The notes under the pieces were generated by a model, which saw nothing but the letters and a program-made list of their open reading frames with translations, searched no databases and was not told where the DNA came from. DNA of 33,739 bases from Methanobrevibacter sp. (GTDB taxonomy: Archaea > Methanobacteriota > Methanobacteria > Methanobacteriales > Methanobacteriaceae): assembly GCF_017468685.1 (NCBI RefSeq), contig NZ_JAFUHT010000005.1:1-33739 (forward strand), written 5' to 3'. This document shows positions 8,708 to 18,083 of this stretch, one piece after another. Both the position numbers and the translations under genes were made by a program. Position 1 is the first letter of the stretch. Every line of letters begins with the position of its first letter.

Positions 8708-9271
8708 ATGTTAGAAGATAAGGATTTTATTAAATCCTGTGATGTTCCAGGACCTACAAAAGAAGCCATAAGAGCAATAATTTTATATAAATCTGATGTG
8801 TCATCAGAAGACAAGGTTGTTGATTGTGGCTGCGGAACAGGTGGAATTACTTGCGAATTTGCTCAAAGAGCTCGCGAGGTAATATCCATTGACACCAACC
8901 CTGAAGCAATTGATATAACTTCAAAAAATCTTAAGAAGTTTGGTCTTGGAGATAATGTCACATTGATTAATGATGATGGGGCAAATGCCCTAAAAGAAAT
9001 TGATGATATTGACATTGCCATTGTTGGGGGCAGTGGCAGACAACTCGAGAATATCTTAGAGATTGTTGATGAAAAATTAAATTCCAAAGGTAGAATCATA
9101 ATTACAGCCATTTTGGTTGACACTAAAGTTGAAGCAGTGAATAAATTAAAAAATTTAGGATATAATCCCAAATTAATGGAAATTAATGCTTCAAACGGTA
9201 GAATTCTTGACAGAGGAATTCTAATGATTAGCGAAAACCCGATAGCTATTATTACTGCTAAAAAACGATAA
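8708..9271 (+). CDS. cbiT: Cobalt-precorrin-6B C15-methyltransferase (decarboxylating) CbiT
   Basis: CbiT methylates C15 and decarboxylates the ring C acetate side chain in the anaerobic cobamide pathway, which methanogens need for the corrinoid of the Mtr methyltransferase. The 187-residue Rossmann-fold protein begins with the family's DxDFxKxxDVPGPTKEAIRA pattern and has the SAM motif VVDCGCGTGGIT (residues 37-48) and a SIDTNPEAI acidic strand. The AIVGGSGRQLENIL loop is typical of CbiT. The start directly follows the ubiX TAA with a GGTGGGAG ribosome binding site. Confidence 0.93.
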   Translation: MLEDKDFIKSCDVPGPTKEAIRAIILYKSDVSSEDKVVDCGCGTGGITCEFAQRAREVISIDTNPEAIDITSKNLKKFGLGDNVTLINDDGANALKEIDDIDIAIVGGSGRQLENILEIVDEKLNSKGRIIITAILVDTKVEAVNKLKNLGYNPKLMEINASNGRILDRGILMISENPIAIITAKKR

Positions 9272-9289
9272 AAATTCGGAGATTATAAA

Positions 9290-10048
9290 ATGAGTAAACG
9301 TTTAAGTTGGAAAGTGAAATTTTCCATATTAATGGTTATTTTAATAATAATTATTTATGGATCTAATTATCTTGTTTTAGGTGATGCCGAACACATTATA
9401 TCTTATATATGGACACATTTAGGATTTATTCCAGTAGATATATTGCTTGTTGCATTTTTACTTGATGAGATTATTGAAAGAAAAGAAAAAGAGGCAATGC
9501 TTGAAAAGTTAGATATGCTTATGAGTACATTCTTTTCAGAAGTTGGAAACGACCTGATTAATCAGTTAAGTACTGTGAATAAATATAAGGCCAGTACTGA
9601 AAACTTAAAATCCATTAAAAATTGGACTGAAGAAGACTTTGATAACAAATTAGCTGAGCTTAAAGGTTCTTCACTTGATTTTCAGGCAGAGCTTAGCATT
9701 GAAGAACGTGAAGAATTCTTAGAAAATTTAAGAACATTTCTTGAAAGTAAAAGAGAATTTATTATTAATCTGATAAATAATCCTAATTTACTTGAAAAAG
9801 AAGAATTTACTGGTTTAGTCAATGCAATACTTCACCTTGATGAAGAATTGGTACACAGAAGTGATTTGGCTTTGGTCAGCGATGCTGATTTTGGTCATTT
9901 GAATGGAGATATGCAAAGAGTTTATGATAAACTAGTGCATGAATGGGTTTATTATTTGAAATATCTATATAAACACTATCCATATATGATTGCATTAATC
10001 ATACGTACCAATCCATTTGATGAAGATGCAGATGTTTATGTAAAATAA
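9290..10048 (+). CDS. Two-helix membrane protein with a long cytoplasmic helical domain
   Basis: The 252-residue protein has a basic N-terminus, a strong membrane helix at about residues 11-31 and a second at about 43-59. A charged, mainly helical soluble domain of about 190 residues follows, beginning IIERKEKEAMLEKLDML, which could form a coiled coil. There are no Cys pairs or nucleotide-binding motifs. It has a GGAG ribosome binding site and lies between cbiT and mobA, which does not define a role. I do not recognise the family. Confidence 0.8.
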   Translation: MSKRLSWKVKFSILMVILIIIIYGSNYLVLGDAEHIISYIWTHLGFIPVDILLVAFLLDEIIERKEKEAMLEKLDMLMSTFFSEVGNDLINQLSTVNKYKASTENLKSIKNWTEEDFDNKLAELKGSSLDFQAELSIEEREEFLENLRTFLESKREFIINLINNPNLLEKEEFTGLVNAILHLDEELVHRSDLALVSDADFGHLNGDMQRVYDKLVHEWVYYLKYLYKHYPYMIALIIRTNPFDEDADVYVK

Positions 10049-10066
10049 ATTCTGGAGAGATTTAAT

Positions 10067-10696
10067 ATGAGTAATGAATATGATAACAATGAAAATATTA
10101 AATCTTGCATTATTTTATGTGGAGGTAAGAGTAGCAGAATGGGTCAGGACAAAGGGTCTATGATTATTCAAAATGAACCCATGATTAAACACATACTCTC
10201 CACTTTAAACAATCAGATAAATGAAGCTGTAATCGTATTAAACAATAAGGAAAGGATTGATAAATATTGCGATTTTATTGATCCTAAAGATTACACCTAC
10301 AACATCACTTTTGTCGAGGACAAAATCAAAAACAAAGGCCCATTGCCTGGAATCATGACCGGACTTTCACAAATCACCAGCAATTATGCATTAATACTGC
10401 CATGTGACAGTCCATATGTTTCCAAAAAATATATAAATACTATTTTTAATGAAATTGAAGATAATTGCCAAGCTGTTGTTCCATACCACGACATTGAAAA
10501 TAAACTGAAAACATCAGAACCACTACATTCCATCTATAATAAGAATATACTTTCTGAAATTGAAAGATTAATCAGTGAGGATACCCTGCACATTAAAGGA
10601 TTAATTGAAAAAATAGATGCAAAATTTGTACTGATTGATAATAAAAAAATAGAAAAAAAAGAATTTAGAAATCTTAATCGTCCTGAAGACATTTAA
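10067..10696 (+). CDS. mobA: Molybdenum cofactor guanylyltransferase MobA
   Basis: MobA attaches GMP to molybdopterin, forming the MGD cofactor of formate dehydrogenase and formylmethanofuran dehydrogenase. The 209-residue protein has the signature IILCGGKSSRMGQDKG (residues 15-30) of the nucleotidyltransferase fold, and LPCDSPYVS contains the metal-binding Asp. The GPLPGIMTGL segment is also typical. Some archaeal members of this fold serve other NDP-transfer reactions, so the exact substrate is slightly uncertain. Its TAA overlaps the stop codon of the convergent rrp42 gene by four bases (TTAA). Confidence 0.88.
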   Translation: MSNEYDNNENIKSCIILCGGKSSRMGQDKGSMIIQNEPMIKHILSTLNNQINEAVIVLNNKERIDKYCDFIDPKDYTYNITFVEDKIKNKGPLPGIMTGLSQITSNYALILPCDSPYVSKKYINTIFNEIEDNCQAVVPYHDIENKLKTSEPLHSIYNKNILSEIERLISEDTLHIKGLIEKIDAKFVLIDNKKIEKKEFRNLNRPEDI

Positions 10697-11478
10697 AGAT
10701 GTTCTACTAACTCTTTTGTTTTTGTTACTGCCAAATTAACAGCAAAAAGAATATCGTCTTTAGTTAATGGTTCTTTTCCACCTTTTTGCATTGAGCAGAT
10801 GTGACCATCTTTTGTAACTCCAACATTTAAACGAGCACTAGCTACGCTTTCTTCGGATAATGTTGGGTCAATAACCATTTTATCACCAATTTTAACAAAA
10901 GTACATAAAGCTAATTCATTATTAATTGGTAAGTCAAAGGTTTCATCTTCACTAATGACAACTTCCTCATCAACGATAGTTGCAACAGGCAATTTAGTAG
11001 TTTTAAGTGCAGCCATAACAGCCAATTCACATGCGTCAAAAAGGTTTCCGCAGTTATCGATAATATGCAAATCAATGAATAACATCCAAACGTGTTTTCC
11101 TTCTTCGACACATAACTTGTCTAATTCCACCAATTCACTTTCACGAATACCTCTGTCAACTACACGTGCAAGTTCAATTGAATCATCGCTAGGTGGTCCT
11201 GGTTCAAAAGTAGGATCAGCCATCGGTAACATTTCACAATTAGTCATTAAAACTCCTAAATCAGGAGTGTCTGGAAATGGGCTTCCAAGTTGTGGTTTAA
11301 TACCAACAATAACTTGAGTTCCACCAATTTTTACACGAGCAGAACCTTCAGCTTTGGAAATAACATTAGTTTCAATAGAAATGTCCCTATATTCATCAAG
11401 TGCCCTGCCATCTTCTCTTTTATCATTGCTGACAAGGTTTTCAATACTTTTTCTTGTAATTTCTGGTACTATCTCCAT
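10693..11478 (-). CDS. rrp42: Archaeal exosome core subunit Rrp42
   Basis: Rrp42 is the non-catalytic RNase PH-fold partner of Rrp41 in the hexameric ring of the archaeal exosome, which degrades and tails RNA from the 3' end. The start is set at the ATG at 11478, giving MEIVPEITRKSIENL (261 residues). A GGTGG ribosome binding site precedes it, and the upstream GTG at 11490 overlaps the rrp41 stop. Family features are DGRALDEYRDISIETNVI, GSARVKIGGTQVIVGIK and GRxI-type helices. It is the last gene of the superoperon here. Confidence 0.96.
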   Translation of the reverse strand: MEIVPEITRKSIENLVSNDKREDGRALDEYRDISIETNVISKAEGSARVKIGGTQVIVGIKPQLGSPFPDTPDLGVLMTNCEMLPMADPTFEPGPPSDDSIELARVVDRGIRESELVELDKLCVEEGKHVWMLFIDLHIIDNCGNLFDACELAVMAALKTTKLPVATIVDEEVVISEDETFDLPINNELALCTFVKIGDKMVIDPTLSEESVASARLNVGVTKDGHICSMQKGGKEPLTKDDILFAVNLAVTKTKELVEHL

Positions 11479-11489
11479 ATTTCCACCCA

Positions 11490-12185
11490 CTATTCAATTG
11501 AATATTTTTTCATTAAAGCTTCTTTTTGAATCTCGTTTACTTTACGACATCCTTCCATAGCTAAATCAATTGCTTTTGCAAATTCTTCTTCAGTTAAATC
11601 TCCATCACTTTGCAGTAATGTGATTTCACCAGTTCTTGGCATCATAGCTATTGGAACATCAGCTTGTCCTTCCTTATCTTCTTTTTCTGATAAATCAAGG
11701 ACGATTTCATCATAAACTTTACCTGCAGCACAACCTACTACAATATCTTTCATAGGGATTCCTGCATCAACCAATGCAACAGAAGCTGCTGTAATACCAG
11801 CACAACGGGTTCCTCCTTCAGCTTCTATTACTTCTATATAAATATCAATCATTGACCTAGGATAATTTTCTAACATTAATGCTGGTCTTAAAGCATCAGC
11901 AGTGATTTTAGAAATTTCAGATGACCTTCTGTCTGGTCCAGGTCTTTTTCTGTCATCGACTGAAAAAGGAGCCATATTATATCTGCATCTGATAACTCCA
12001 GTATTTGGTTCAAGCAATCTTCTAATGTATGATTCTCTAGGACCGTAAACAGCCACTAATATTTTATTTCCACCAACTTCCAAGTAAGCTGAACCATCTG
12101 CACGTTCAAGAACACCTGCTTCAATTTTAATAGGACGTAATTCATCAAATTTCCTACCATCATCTCTTATTAAATCTGACATCAT
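11490..12185 (-). CDS. rrp41: Archaeal exosome catalytic subunit Rrp41
   Basis: Rrp41 is the phosphorolytic 3'-5' exoribonuclease subunit of the exosome. The 231-residue RNase PH-like protein shows [33 protein letters not shown], the RNA/phosphate-binding [12 protein letters not shown] region and [19 protein letters not shown]. The acidic catalytic segment is in [19 protein letters not shown] ribosome binding site lies upstream of two adjacent ATGs; the first (12185) is used here. It follows rrp4 by 22 bases and precedes rrp42, the conserved archaeal order. Confidence 0.97.
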   Translation of the reverse strand: MMSDLIRDDGRKFDELRPIKIEAGVLERADGSAYLEVGGNKILVAVYGPRESYIRRLLEPNTGVIRCRYNMAPFSVDDRKRPGPDRRSSEISKITADALRPALMLENYPRSMIDIYIEVIEAEGGTRCAGITAASVALVDAGIPMKDIVVGCAAGKVYDEIVLDLSEKEDKEGQADVPIAMMPRTGEITLLQSDGDLTEEEFAKAIDLAMEGCRKVNEIQKEALMKKYSIE

Positions 12186-12207
12186 ATCAACCTCTAATTT
12201 TGAAGAA

Positions 12208-13131
12208 TCATTTATTATTTAATATGAAAGAATTATTGGAGTTATCACTATATGATAATGAACCATCTTTGCTTTTATTTTTTCTTTTGAATTCTTCTAT
12301 AACTTCACCAATATCTGGTTTTTCTTTTTTCTCATTTTCTTCTTCTGCTGCTTTTTCTTCAGCTTCTTTTTCTTCTTGTTCTAATTCTTCTTTAAAATTT
12401 TGAAGTTTAGGTTTTTCTAAAACAAATTCCTCTTCTTCTTCAACCTCTTCAGGTGGCAATTCACCATCAATAGCTAAGTATAATTTGTTTTTAATTTTAT
12501 TTGTTAAACCAGAAGTATGAGCTTCAGCTTCAATTAAATGAATTATGTCACGGGTAAGTTGTTCCATATCTTCGTTTCCTTTAACCCAAACAAGACCGTT
12601 TTGACCAACGACAATTTTACATTTTGTTTTGTCTTTAATCATGTTGATCATTGAACCTTTTTTACCGATTAATCTAGGAACCTTGGTTGGAGCAATATCT
12701 ACAATTATTCCTCCCTTGAATTTACCCATTCCTCTACCTTTTAAACCGAGTTTTGCCTTTTTGATTTCATCAACATCGACAACTCTTAAAAATAGCACAT
12801 CCCCAACATCATATACTTTGTTGAGTTCTTTTTTCTCACGACCAAACACTTCAAAAGCAGGTAAAATTCCAGAATATGGTGAATTAATGTCAACATCCCA
12901 CATTGAGAATCTGACATCCTTAATTTTTCCAATTACAACATCTCCTTTTTTAGGAACATATTTGCTTTTTAAAGGAATAACTCTGATTTTTTTATTCCTT
13001 AAAGAAACACGTCCCAGTAAAGAAGAACAAACTTTACCATTCTCTTTAAAGGTACCTCTTCCTGAATAGTATTCGTCATCGGCCAATATTTGACCTGGAA
13101 TAACTAAATCTTTATTTTCCACATGTATCAT
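12208..13131 (-). CDS. rrp4: Archaeal exosome RNA-binding cap subunit Rrp4
   Basis: Rrp4 forms the RNA-binding cap on the Rrp41-Rrp42 ring. The N-terminal domain (about residues 1-58) is followed by an S1 domain (about 62-130, [15 protein letters not shown]) and a KH domain (about 143-200) with the GKKG loop at 156-159. At 307 residues it is longer than usual. The extra length is a C-terminal tail from about 225, highly charged and Glu/Lys-rich, then a Ser/Asn-rich end, predicted disordered or coiled. Similar acidic tails occur on several proteins of this operon, such as PsmA. Confidence 0.96.
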   Translation of the reverse strand: MIHVENKDLVIPGQILADDEYYSGRGTFKENGKVCSSLLGRVSLRNKKIRVIPLKSKYVPKKGDVVIGKIKDVRFSMWDVDINSPYSGILPAFEVFGREKKELNKVYDVGDVLFLRVVDVDEIKKAKLGLKGRGMGKFKGGIIVDIAPTKVPRLIGKKGSMINMIKDKTKCKIVVGQNGLVWVKGNEDMEQLTRDIIHLIEAEAHTSGLTNKIKNKLYLAIDGELPPEEVEEEEEFVLEKPKLQNFKEELEQEEKEAEEKAAEEENEKKEKPDIGEVIEEFKRKNKSKDGSLSYSDNSNNSFILNNK

Positions 13132-13152
13132 AATAATCCCATAAAAATGAAT

Positions 13153-13854
13153 TTATTTAAGAGTTCTAGTTTCTGCTTCTCCACCTGAAATTTCAGCCAT
13201 TTTAGCAGCAAATGAATTTTGAAGCCCTCCAGGCATTTCAATAATTCCAATCCATGAACCGTCTTGTTGCCATTCTTCATTAATTATTTCTCCAAATCCA
13301 TGAATTACATTATAAGCACTTCCGGCTGCAGAGCCTGGAAGTCTAACAGCTACTTTTACTTTTTCAAAACGGATTGGAATAAGTGGCTTAATGGCTTTCA
13401 GTGCTGATTGGACCTGTTGGTCAACTGATGTGAACGGATCAAATTTTACTTTAGCCTCATCACATGCATTTTCAATTCTTTGAACTGGGTGAGGCAGTCC
13501 ATTTTGAGGATTTATTGCTTCTTTCGCAATTTTATTTATAACAAGTTTTCTTTTATCCTCTTGCATCTTTCTTTTTTGATCAGCAGTTAATTGGACAGTT
13601 CCTTTTTCAAGTATAATTTTAGAAACTTCAATAGGATCAGTAGTTTCAAAAATTTTATTCATAGCTTCATCAGAAGCTTTATCTCCTTTTTTAGAGTCTT
13701 TAAAAATTTCTTCAACAGCTAAAAGATCTTCGATGGCAACATCTGGACCATCAGGATTTCGAAAATCTGCTGCCAAATCAGGGTCAACCAATATTTCAAA
13801 GTGTTCTCCCATGTACTCATATTTAGCAATTATAGCTTCATCAACATTTACCAT
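13153..13854 (-). CDS. Ribosome maturation protein SBDS homologue (Sdo1)
   Basis: The archaeal SBDS homologue takes part in late maturation of the large ribosomal subunit. The 233-residue protein has the N-terminal FYSH-type domain ([21 protein letters not shown]), a central helical domain containing the [14 protein letters not shown] basic helix, and a C-terminal ferredoxin-like domain with [15 protein letters not shown]. The ATG at 13854 is chosen; a TTG one codon upstream is also open, and a GGAG lies eight bases before the ATG. It sits between psmA and rrp4, as in other euryarchaea. Confidence 0.96.
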   Translation of the reverse strand: MVNVDEAIIAKYEYMGEHFEILVDPDLAADFRNPDGPDVAIEDLLAVEEIFKDSKKGDKASDEAMNKIFETTDPIEVSKIILEKGTVQLTADQKRKMQEDKRKLVINKIAKEAINPQNGLPHPVQRIENACDEAKVKFDPFTSVDQQVQSALKAIKPLIPIRFEKVKVAVRLPGSAAGSAYNVIHGFGEIINEEWQQDGSWIGIIEMPGGLQNSFAAKMAEISGGEAETRTLK

Positions 13855-13888
13855 CAAAGCATCTCCTAACTAACTAATTAGAAAATAA

Positions 13889-14662
13889 TTATTCTTCTTC
13901 AGAATCTTCTTCTGATTCTTCTGCTTCGTCTTCCTCTTCTTTAGGCAGTACTTCATCAATGTATTTTTGTACTTCATCTTGAGAAAGTTTTACATATTTT
14001 TCATCTTCGATTTTGATAACTGCAATTTCTACATTATTTGAAGTAGTTTCATGGTCGGTTGCTTCATTAATAGCAGTTAATGCTAATTCAATAGCTCCTT
14101 GTAATGATAAGTCATCTTCATATTTTTCTTCAAAGATATCCATTGCAGCAGATCTTCCTGAACCGATAGCAGTTGCTTTATATTCAATTAATGCTCCACT
14201 AGGATCAGTCTCGAATAATTTGCATTTACCATCATATACACCACCAATGATTAAAGCGGAACCGAATGGTCTTACTCCACCATTTTGAGTGTATAACTGT
14301 AACATGTCACATAGCTTTTTAGATAAGCTGTCTACACGAATAGGCTCTGAGTAGGTGATTTTATTGATTTGTGCCTCAACTCTTGCTCTTTCAACCAGTG
14401 CTCTTGCATCAGCAACAAGACCTGAAGTAGCTGCTCCAATATGTTCATCTATTTTAAATATTTTTTCAATAGATGATGCTTCAACTAATTTTGAAGTGGT
14501 TCTTTTGTCTACAGCTAAAACAATACCTTCTGAACTTTTTACACCTATAGATGTAGTTCCTCTTTTAACAGCTTCTCTTGCATATTCTACTTGGAAAAGT
14601 CTTCCATCTGGGCTAAATACAGTAATAGCCCTATCATATCCAGCATTTTGTAAAGGTTGCAT
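13889..14662 (-). CDS. psmA: Proteasome subunit alpha
   Basis: PsmA builds the outer heptameric rings of the 20S proteasome, which gate access to the catalytic beta rings. The 257-residue protein has the alpha signature [24 protein letters not shown], the N-terminal YDRA gate residues, and the K66-type lysine in the [18 protein letters not shown] region that receives PAN's HbYX tail. It lacks the N-terminal Thr of beta subunits. The last 26 residues are almost all Glu, Asp and Ser, an acidic tail common in this genus. The psmB gene is not in the window. Confidence 0.97.
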   Translation of the reverse strand: MQPLQNAGYDRAITVFSPDGRLFQVEYAREAVKRGTTSIGVKSSEGIVLAVDKRTTSKLVEASSIEKIFKIDEHIGAATSGLVADARALVERARVEAQINKITYSEPIRVDSLSKKLCDMLQLYTQNGGVRPFGSALIIGGVYDGKCKLFETDPSGALIEYKATAIGSGRSAAMDIFEEKYEDDLSLQGAIELALTAINEATDHETTSNNVEIAVIKIEDEKYVKLSQDEVQKYIDEVLPKEEEDEAEESEEDSEEE

Positions 14663-14692
14663 ATTAATACCTCATATTTTTATAAACATAAT

Positions 14693-14706
14693 ATTTTATA
14701 TTTCGA
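14693..14706 (-). promoter_or_regulatory. Promoter of the psmA-SBDS-exosome operon
   Basis: Read on the minus strand, CGAAATATAAAATA is a BRE plus TATA element about 31-44 bases upstream of the psmA ATG, so a start near 14675 and a short leader carrying GAGGT are expected. The 212-base spacer 14663-14874 otherwise shows only A/T-rich sequence. This promoter would separate psmA expression from the upstream RNase P pair. Confidence 0.5.
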
Positions 14707-14874
14707 CAACTTAAAAAAATAAAACCAAATCTTCCATGAAAAGGCAAATTTTAATTTTAATCACCAACAGGCAGTAAATTAAAATATTTTTTATTCTTTT
14801 TTTCCATAAATCCAATTGATATTTATAATTATATTTATTTATAAAGTTTTCTATTTTAAAATAACAAAAAGTAA

Positions 14875-15231
14875 TTAAATGAATTTTTGTGATGCCTTAA
14901 TAGTTCCGGACAATCCGATTGTAGTTAATGAAATATCGTGACCATTATATTTTGCAGCTAATGCAAGACTTGACCTGACATCATCACAGAAATCCCTTTG
15001 ACACCTGACAATTGATTTATAGTGAACATATTCCTCTGTTTTCTCGATTTCATAAAATTTCATAACCCATAAATTAAAATTGGAGGTATTGCATTCACCT
15101 TGAAATCGAATACATGCATCCCAAATAATATTTACCAAATCATCTTTGGTGATTATAGAATCACACTTTATATCCAATGTCAGATACCTATTATTTTTCC
15201 GAAGAGTTGGAGGCAATACTTTAAGCTTCAT
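14875..15231 (-). CDS. rnp2: Ribonuclease P protein component 2 (Pop5)
   Basis: Pop5 pairs with Rpp30 in the archaeal RNase P holoenzyme, which matures tRNA 5' ends. The start is set at the ATG at 15231 (118 residues, MKLKVLPPTLRKNNRYL), with GGAGGG eight bases upstream; a GTG at 15249 is open but would place the ribosome binding site inside the gene. The LPPTLRxxxRYL N-terminus and RCQRDFCDDVRSSLAL helix are typical. It overlaps the end of rpp30 by 11 bases, implying coupled translation. Confidence 0.95.
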   Translation of the reverse strand: MKLKVLPPTLRKNNRYLTLDIKCDSIITKDDLVNIIWDACIRFQGECNTSNFNLWVMKFYEIEKTEEYVHYKSIVRCQRDFCDDVRSSLALAAKYNGHDISLTTIGLSGTIKASQKFI

Positions 15232-15931
15232 CCTGAACCCTCCTAACACCTTTAAATATCAAATCATCACGATGTTTATTAAACTCCAAGATATCTTTTG
15301 AGGTTTTAAATGATTTATGGATTTCATCATCAGTTAATCCGGTTTGTTTAAAAACAGCAAGAAAATCATGAGTGGTTTTAATATCAAAAACAGATTCTGC
15401 TCTTGATGACAATATCAAAGGGAAGTCAAATTTTCTATATAATGTATAAATATCTCTTAGATTTGATATGATTTTCGCTCTAGGAGCCAAATAGCTTCTC
15501 AAAATATCCTTAAAACATAATTCAATAGCTACATTATTCATTACAGCTTCCTTTGCAAGAACATGATTTAGTCCAGAATCATATCTTTTTAAATAGGGTC
15601 TTGATAAAACATCTATTTTGACATTTTCCAAAACTGCCCGATTAACCTTTAAATCGCCACCAACAACCGAAATGCATAATGCCTGATTTCTAAATTTATT
15701 ACTCACTTTTCTGATCTCATTAATGTTTGTTGATTTAATTTCCAAAGTATAATCAAAATCAATTATATTTTCCAAAGAATCTCTTAAGTCAGTTTTTAAA
15801 GTTAAGGCGTTTTGAAAATCATTTTGATTATATGAAAAATTAATATGATGCCAACCATACTGAGAAGCCAGATTTGCTAATTTAATATTATTTTCTAAGC
15901 TACTTCCCTTAACGTTTAAATCAAAAAACAT
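15221..15931 (-). CDS. rnp3: Ribonuclease P protein component 3 (Rpp30)
   Basis: Rpp30 is a TIM-barrel protein that binds Pop5 and activates the RNase P RNA. The 236-residue protein begins with the family's MFFDLNVKGSSLENNIKLA, has a central SVVGGDLKVNRAVLENVKIDVLSRP and a LSSRAESVFDIK block near residue 170, and ends at the Pop5 overlap. RNase P proteins upstream of psmA-SBDS-exosome is a known euryarchaeal superoperon. The upstream spacer (15932-16001) contains the terminator hairpin of the preceding zinc-ribbon gene. Confidence 0.95.
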   Translation of the reverse strand: MFFDLNVKGSSLENNIKLANLASQYGWHHINFSYNQNDFQNALTLKTDLRDSLENIIDFDYTLEIKSTNINEIRKVSNKFRNQALCISVVGGDLKVNRAVLENVKIDVLSRPYLKRYDSGLNHVLAKEAVMNNVAIELCFKDILRSYLAPRAKIISNLRDIYTLYRKFDFPLILSSRAESVFDIKTTHDFLAVFKQTGLTDDEIHKSFKTSKDILEFNKHRDDLIFKGVRRVQDEA

Positions 15932-15981
15932 AGTAATTACTTTATAATTTTATATATTAATAATTTATCAAAAAATAAAAA

Positions 15982-16006
15982 AATAAGTGATAAACAATCA
16001 CTTATT
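15982..16006 (-). terminator. Intrinsic-like terminator of the zinc-ribbon membrane protein gene
   Basis: A perfect 10-bp inverted repeat (AATAAGTGAT with ATCACTTATT, five-base loop) overlaps the stop codon of the upstream gene. On the minus-strand transcript it is followed by two runs of T separated by one A. Stem plus U-tract fits a terminator that insulates rpp30. Confidence 0.7.
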
Positions 16007-16655
16007 GATATCTAAAGAATTCGACTTCCCAATTGACAGTTTCATAATAATCTATTGTGAATATCTCTTCAGATGATGAAGTATATGTAAATGAATCTGA
16101 TCTGGTTTCAACTGCACTTTTAGAACCCCAATCCACTCCGCCGGACTCTCCATTAGAACCGGTTACATATAAATGATTAGTAGCATAATTTTTTATTGGA
16201 TATGCTGAAAGTTTTACCATAATTTTACCTTCAGGAACATTGATAGTTTCAGAACCTGAACCTTTACCTGAATAACTTCCTATAGATACCCATTCTTTAG
16301 AATCGCTTTGCGTTGTAGTTGAAGTTTTTGAAGAAGAAACAGTTGTGGTTTTTGCTGAATCAGACTCTTCATTTGCCTCATTATCTGATTCCCCAACAGA
16401 TTGAACATTATTTTGAGAATCAGCATTTTGTGAATTTTCATTGCTTACCACGGAATCAGAATTAGTATTCAATGCAAAATAACCTATTGTTGCGATTAAA
16501 ATGATTATAATGGCAATCAATCCAATTATAAGATATTTGGAATTATTTGATTTTGCAGGTACACTTTCTGTTGGCTTTACAATCAACGAATTTCCACATT
16601 TTGTGCAAAATTTTGCCTTGTCTTTATTTTCAAATCCACAGTTACTACATTTCAT
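16002..16655 (-). CDS. Zinc-ribbon, single-helix membrane protein
   Basis: The 217-residue protein starts with a zinc ribbon (C3, C6, C17, C20) in the cytosol, then a short linker and one membrane helix (about residues 41-62). A low-complexity extracellular spacer rich in Ser, Asn, Glu and Thr (about 63-125) follows, then a C-terminal domain of about 90 residues that looks beta-rich (SIGSYSGKGSGSETINVPEG onward). Ribbon-helix-extracellular-domain proteins of this plan are common in Methanobrevibacter and have no known function. The gene is divergent from a winged-helix regulator. Confidence 0.8.
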   Translation of the reverse strand: MKCSNCGFENKDKAKFCTKCGNSLIVKPTESVPAKSNNSKYLIIGLIAIIIILIATIGYFALNTNSDSVVSNENSQNADSQNNVQSVGESDNEANEESDSAKTTTVSSSKTSTTTQSDSKEWVSIGSYSGKGSGSETINVPEGKIMVKLSAYPIKNYATNHLYVTGSNGESGGVDWGSKSAVETRSDSFTYTSSSEEIFTIDYYETVNWEVEFFRYQ

Positions 16656-16674
16656 ATTATCAATTAAAAAACTG

Positions 16675-16803
16675 TATTACACTATTATTTTTATATATTA
16701 CACTATTATTAAAATTTACTTATCAAATGTATAATAATTCAAAAAGTGTTTAATTTAATTGTATAGTGTTATAAAATATTTTATATCATAAAGACTATAT
16801 AGT
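16675..16803. promoter_or_regulatory. Repeated ACACTAT/ACTAT sites between divergent genes
   Basis: TATTACACTATTATT occurs at 16675-16689 and again at 16696-16710, exactly 21 bases (two helical turns) apart. An inverted near-copy (ATAGTGTTAT, 16763-16772, nine of ten matching) and a 10-bp palindrome ACTATATAGT (16794-16803) lie closer to the HTH gene at 16809. The shared core is ACTAT. The set looks like an operator array for the adjacent winged-helix regulator, controlling itself and the divergent zinc-ribbon gene. Confidence 0.55.
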
Positions 16804-16808
16804 TTATT

Positions 16809-17099
16809 ATGGTGAAAGAGAACGATGAACTTTTGAAATTAACTTCATATGTTCAAATATCCAAATACCGAGAAAAAACACTAAAATCCATCGGTGATGA
16901 TGTTAAAATACCAACAAATATTGCTAAAGACAGTGGAATTAGAACTAATCATATTTCAAAGGTTCTAAGTGAATTAAAAAGCAAAGAAATTGTTGAATGT
17001 ATTAATGAAGAAGCCCGTAAAGGAAGATTATATAGATTAACCGATACCGGTAAAGATGTATTAGAAACTATCAAAGAAAAAGAGGACAGTGAGGAATAA
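16809..17099 (+). CDS. Winged-helix transcriptional regulator
   Basis: The 96-residue protein is essentially one winged-helix domain. A helix around YVQISKYREKTLKSIG leads into KIPTNIAKDSGIRTNHISKVLSELKSKEIVEC, a helix-turn-helix of the ArsR/MarR-like group, and then a wing (NEEARKGRLYRLTDTGKDVLE). There are no metal-binding Cys residues. It ends exactly where the convergent metallopeptidase gene ends (zero gap), and its upstream region carries repeated ACTAT sites, suggesting autoregulation and control of the divergent gene at 16002. Confidence 0.85.
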   Translation: MVKENDELLKLTSYVQISKYREKTLKSIGDDVKIPTNIAKDSGIRTNHISKVLSELKSKEIVECINEEARKGRLYRLTDTGKDVLETIKEKEDSEE

Positions 17100-18083
17100 T
17101 TATAATTCAATCCCTTCCTTAATACTTTCTAATTCATTAAAATCTTCATTTAATGAGCACTCTCTTAAAACATCACATAATAATTTTAATAATAACGTAT
17201 TTTTGAAAAACAATGGAAAACTTTTATCTGTTTCTTTAAAAATTGATTCATTTGTAGGTGGAGTCAAATCTTTTCTATATTGCATTTTTATCTCATTTCT
17301 TAAATCTTCATCAATATACTTTTCCAAATAAATGATTATTTCATTAGCAAAGGAATTTCCTAATGTTATCATACTTTCCAATGACTCTTCATCAAAATTA
17401 GAATTTTCGACCAAAACATTAAAAGATCCGTAGTTTTGATACCCAAATGGAACAAATCTTCCCTCAACAGTATGTGCACAGTATTCATTCATAATTCTAA
17501 ACTCTGGCAAAGTCATAAAATGCCATATGAAACTTTGAAGAGTTGAAGATGATTTTACCTTAAACATATGGCACAATAAGCTTTCAATAATAGTAAATAA
17601 GAAAAAATGCCCTAATTCATGGATAATTGTTGCAATCTGAACCGAATCCGATAATCTATCATCATAATAAATACCATTTCCCAAAAATATGAATCCTCTT
17701 TCATAGCCTCTTGATTTAGGATTGCACTGTGTAAAAATACTTGCAAAATTTAATATTTTATTTTTTATCGTATCTCCCCAAATATCAATATAATCTGCTT
17801 TTGCAAAAATATTTGATAAAATCTGATTATATTCCTCATCTGATATTTCTGCATTAGCTAACAACTCTTGATTGAAATGTGAAAATAGAATCTCAAAATC
17901 ATCAATACTGATAGGGTTGATTTGACTTTTACATTTAACACAATGAGTAGCAAAATCACTGTTGCTATGACCACATATTGGACAAATATGTTCTAAAATA
18001 AGTTTATTACCACAATGTGTACAGTAATTATTTTCTTTAAAATTTAAAGTTCCACATACGTCACAGCTTTTCACTTTTCTCAC
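17100..18083 (-). CDS. Double zinc-ribbon protein with a HELGH metallopeptidase-like domain
   Basis: The 327-residue protein opens with two CxxC-x10-CxxC zinc ribbons (C7, C10, C21, C24 and C34, C37, C48, C51). A larger domain follows, containing HELGH (H155, E156, H159) in IATIIHELGHFF, the zincin metal motif, and E200 in NEYCAH, which could be the third gluzincin-type ligand. The segment before HELGH (FIFLGNGIYYDDRL) resembles the edge strand of zincins. There is no signal peptide, so it would act in the cytosol. Its start overlaps the stop of the seven-ribbon gene. The protease role is inferred from the motif only; I know no characterised relative. Confidence 0.75.
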   Translation of the reverse strand: MRKVKSCDVCGTLNFKENNYCTHCGNKLILEHICPICGHSNSDFATHCVKCKSQINPISIDDFEILFSHFNQELLANAEISDEEYNQILSNIFAKADYIDIWGDTIKNKILNFASIFTQCNPKSRGYERGFIFLGNGIYYDDRLSDSVQIATIIHELGHFFLFTIIESLLCHMFKVKSSSTLQSFIWHFMTLPEFRIMNEYCAHTVEGRFVPFGYQNYGSFNVLVENSNFDEESLESMITLGNSFANEIIIYLEKYIDEDLRNEIKMQYRKDLTPPTNESIFKETDKSFPLFFKNTLLLKLLCDVLRECSLNEDFNELESIKEGIEL

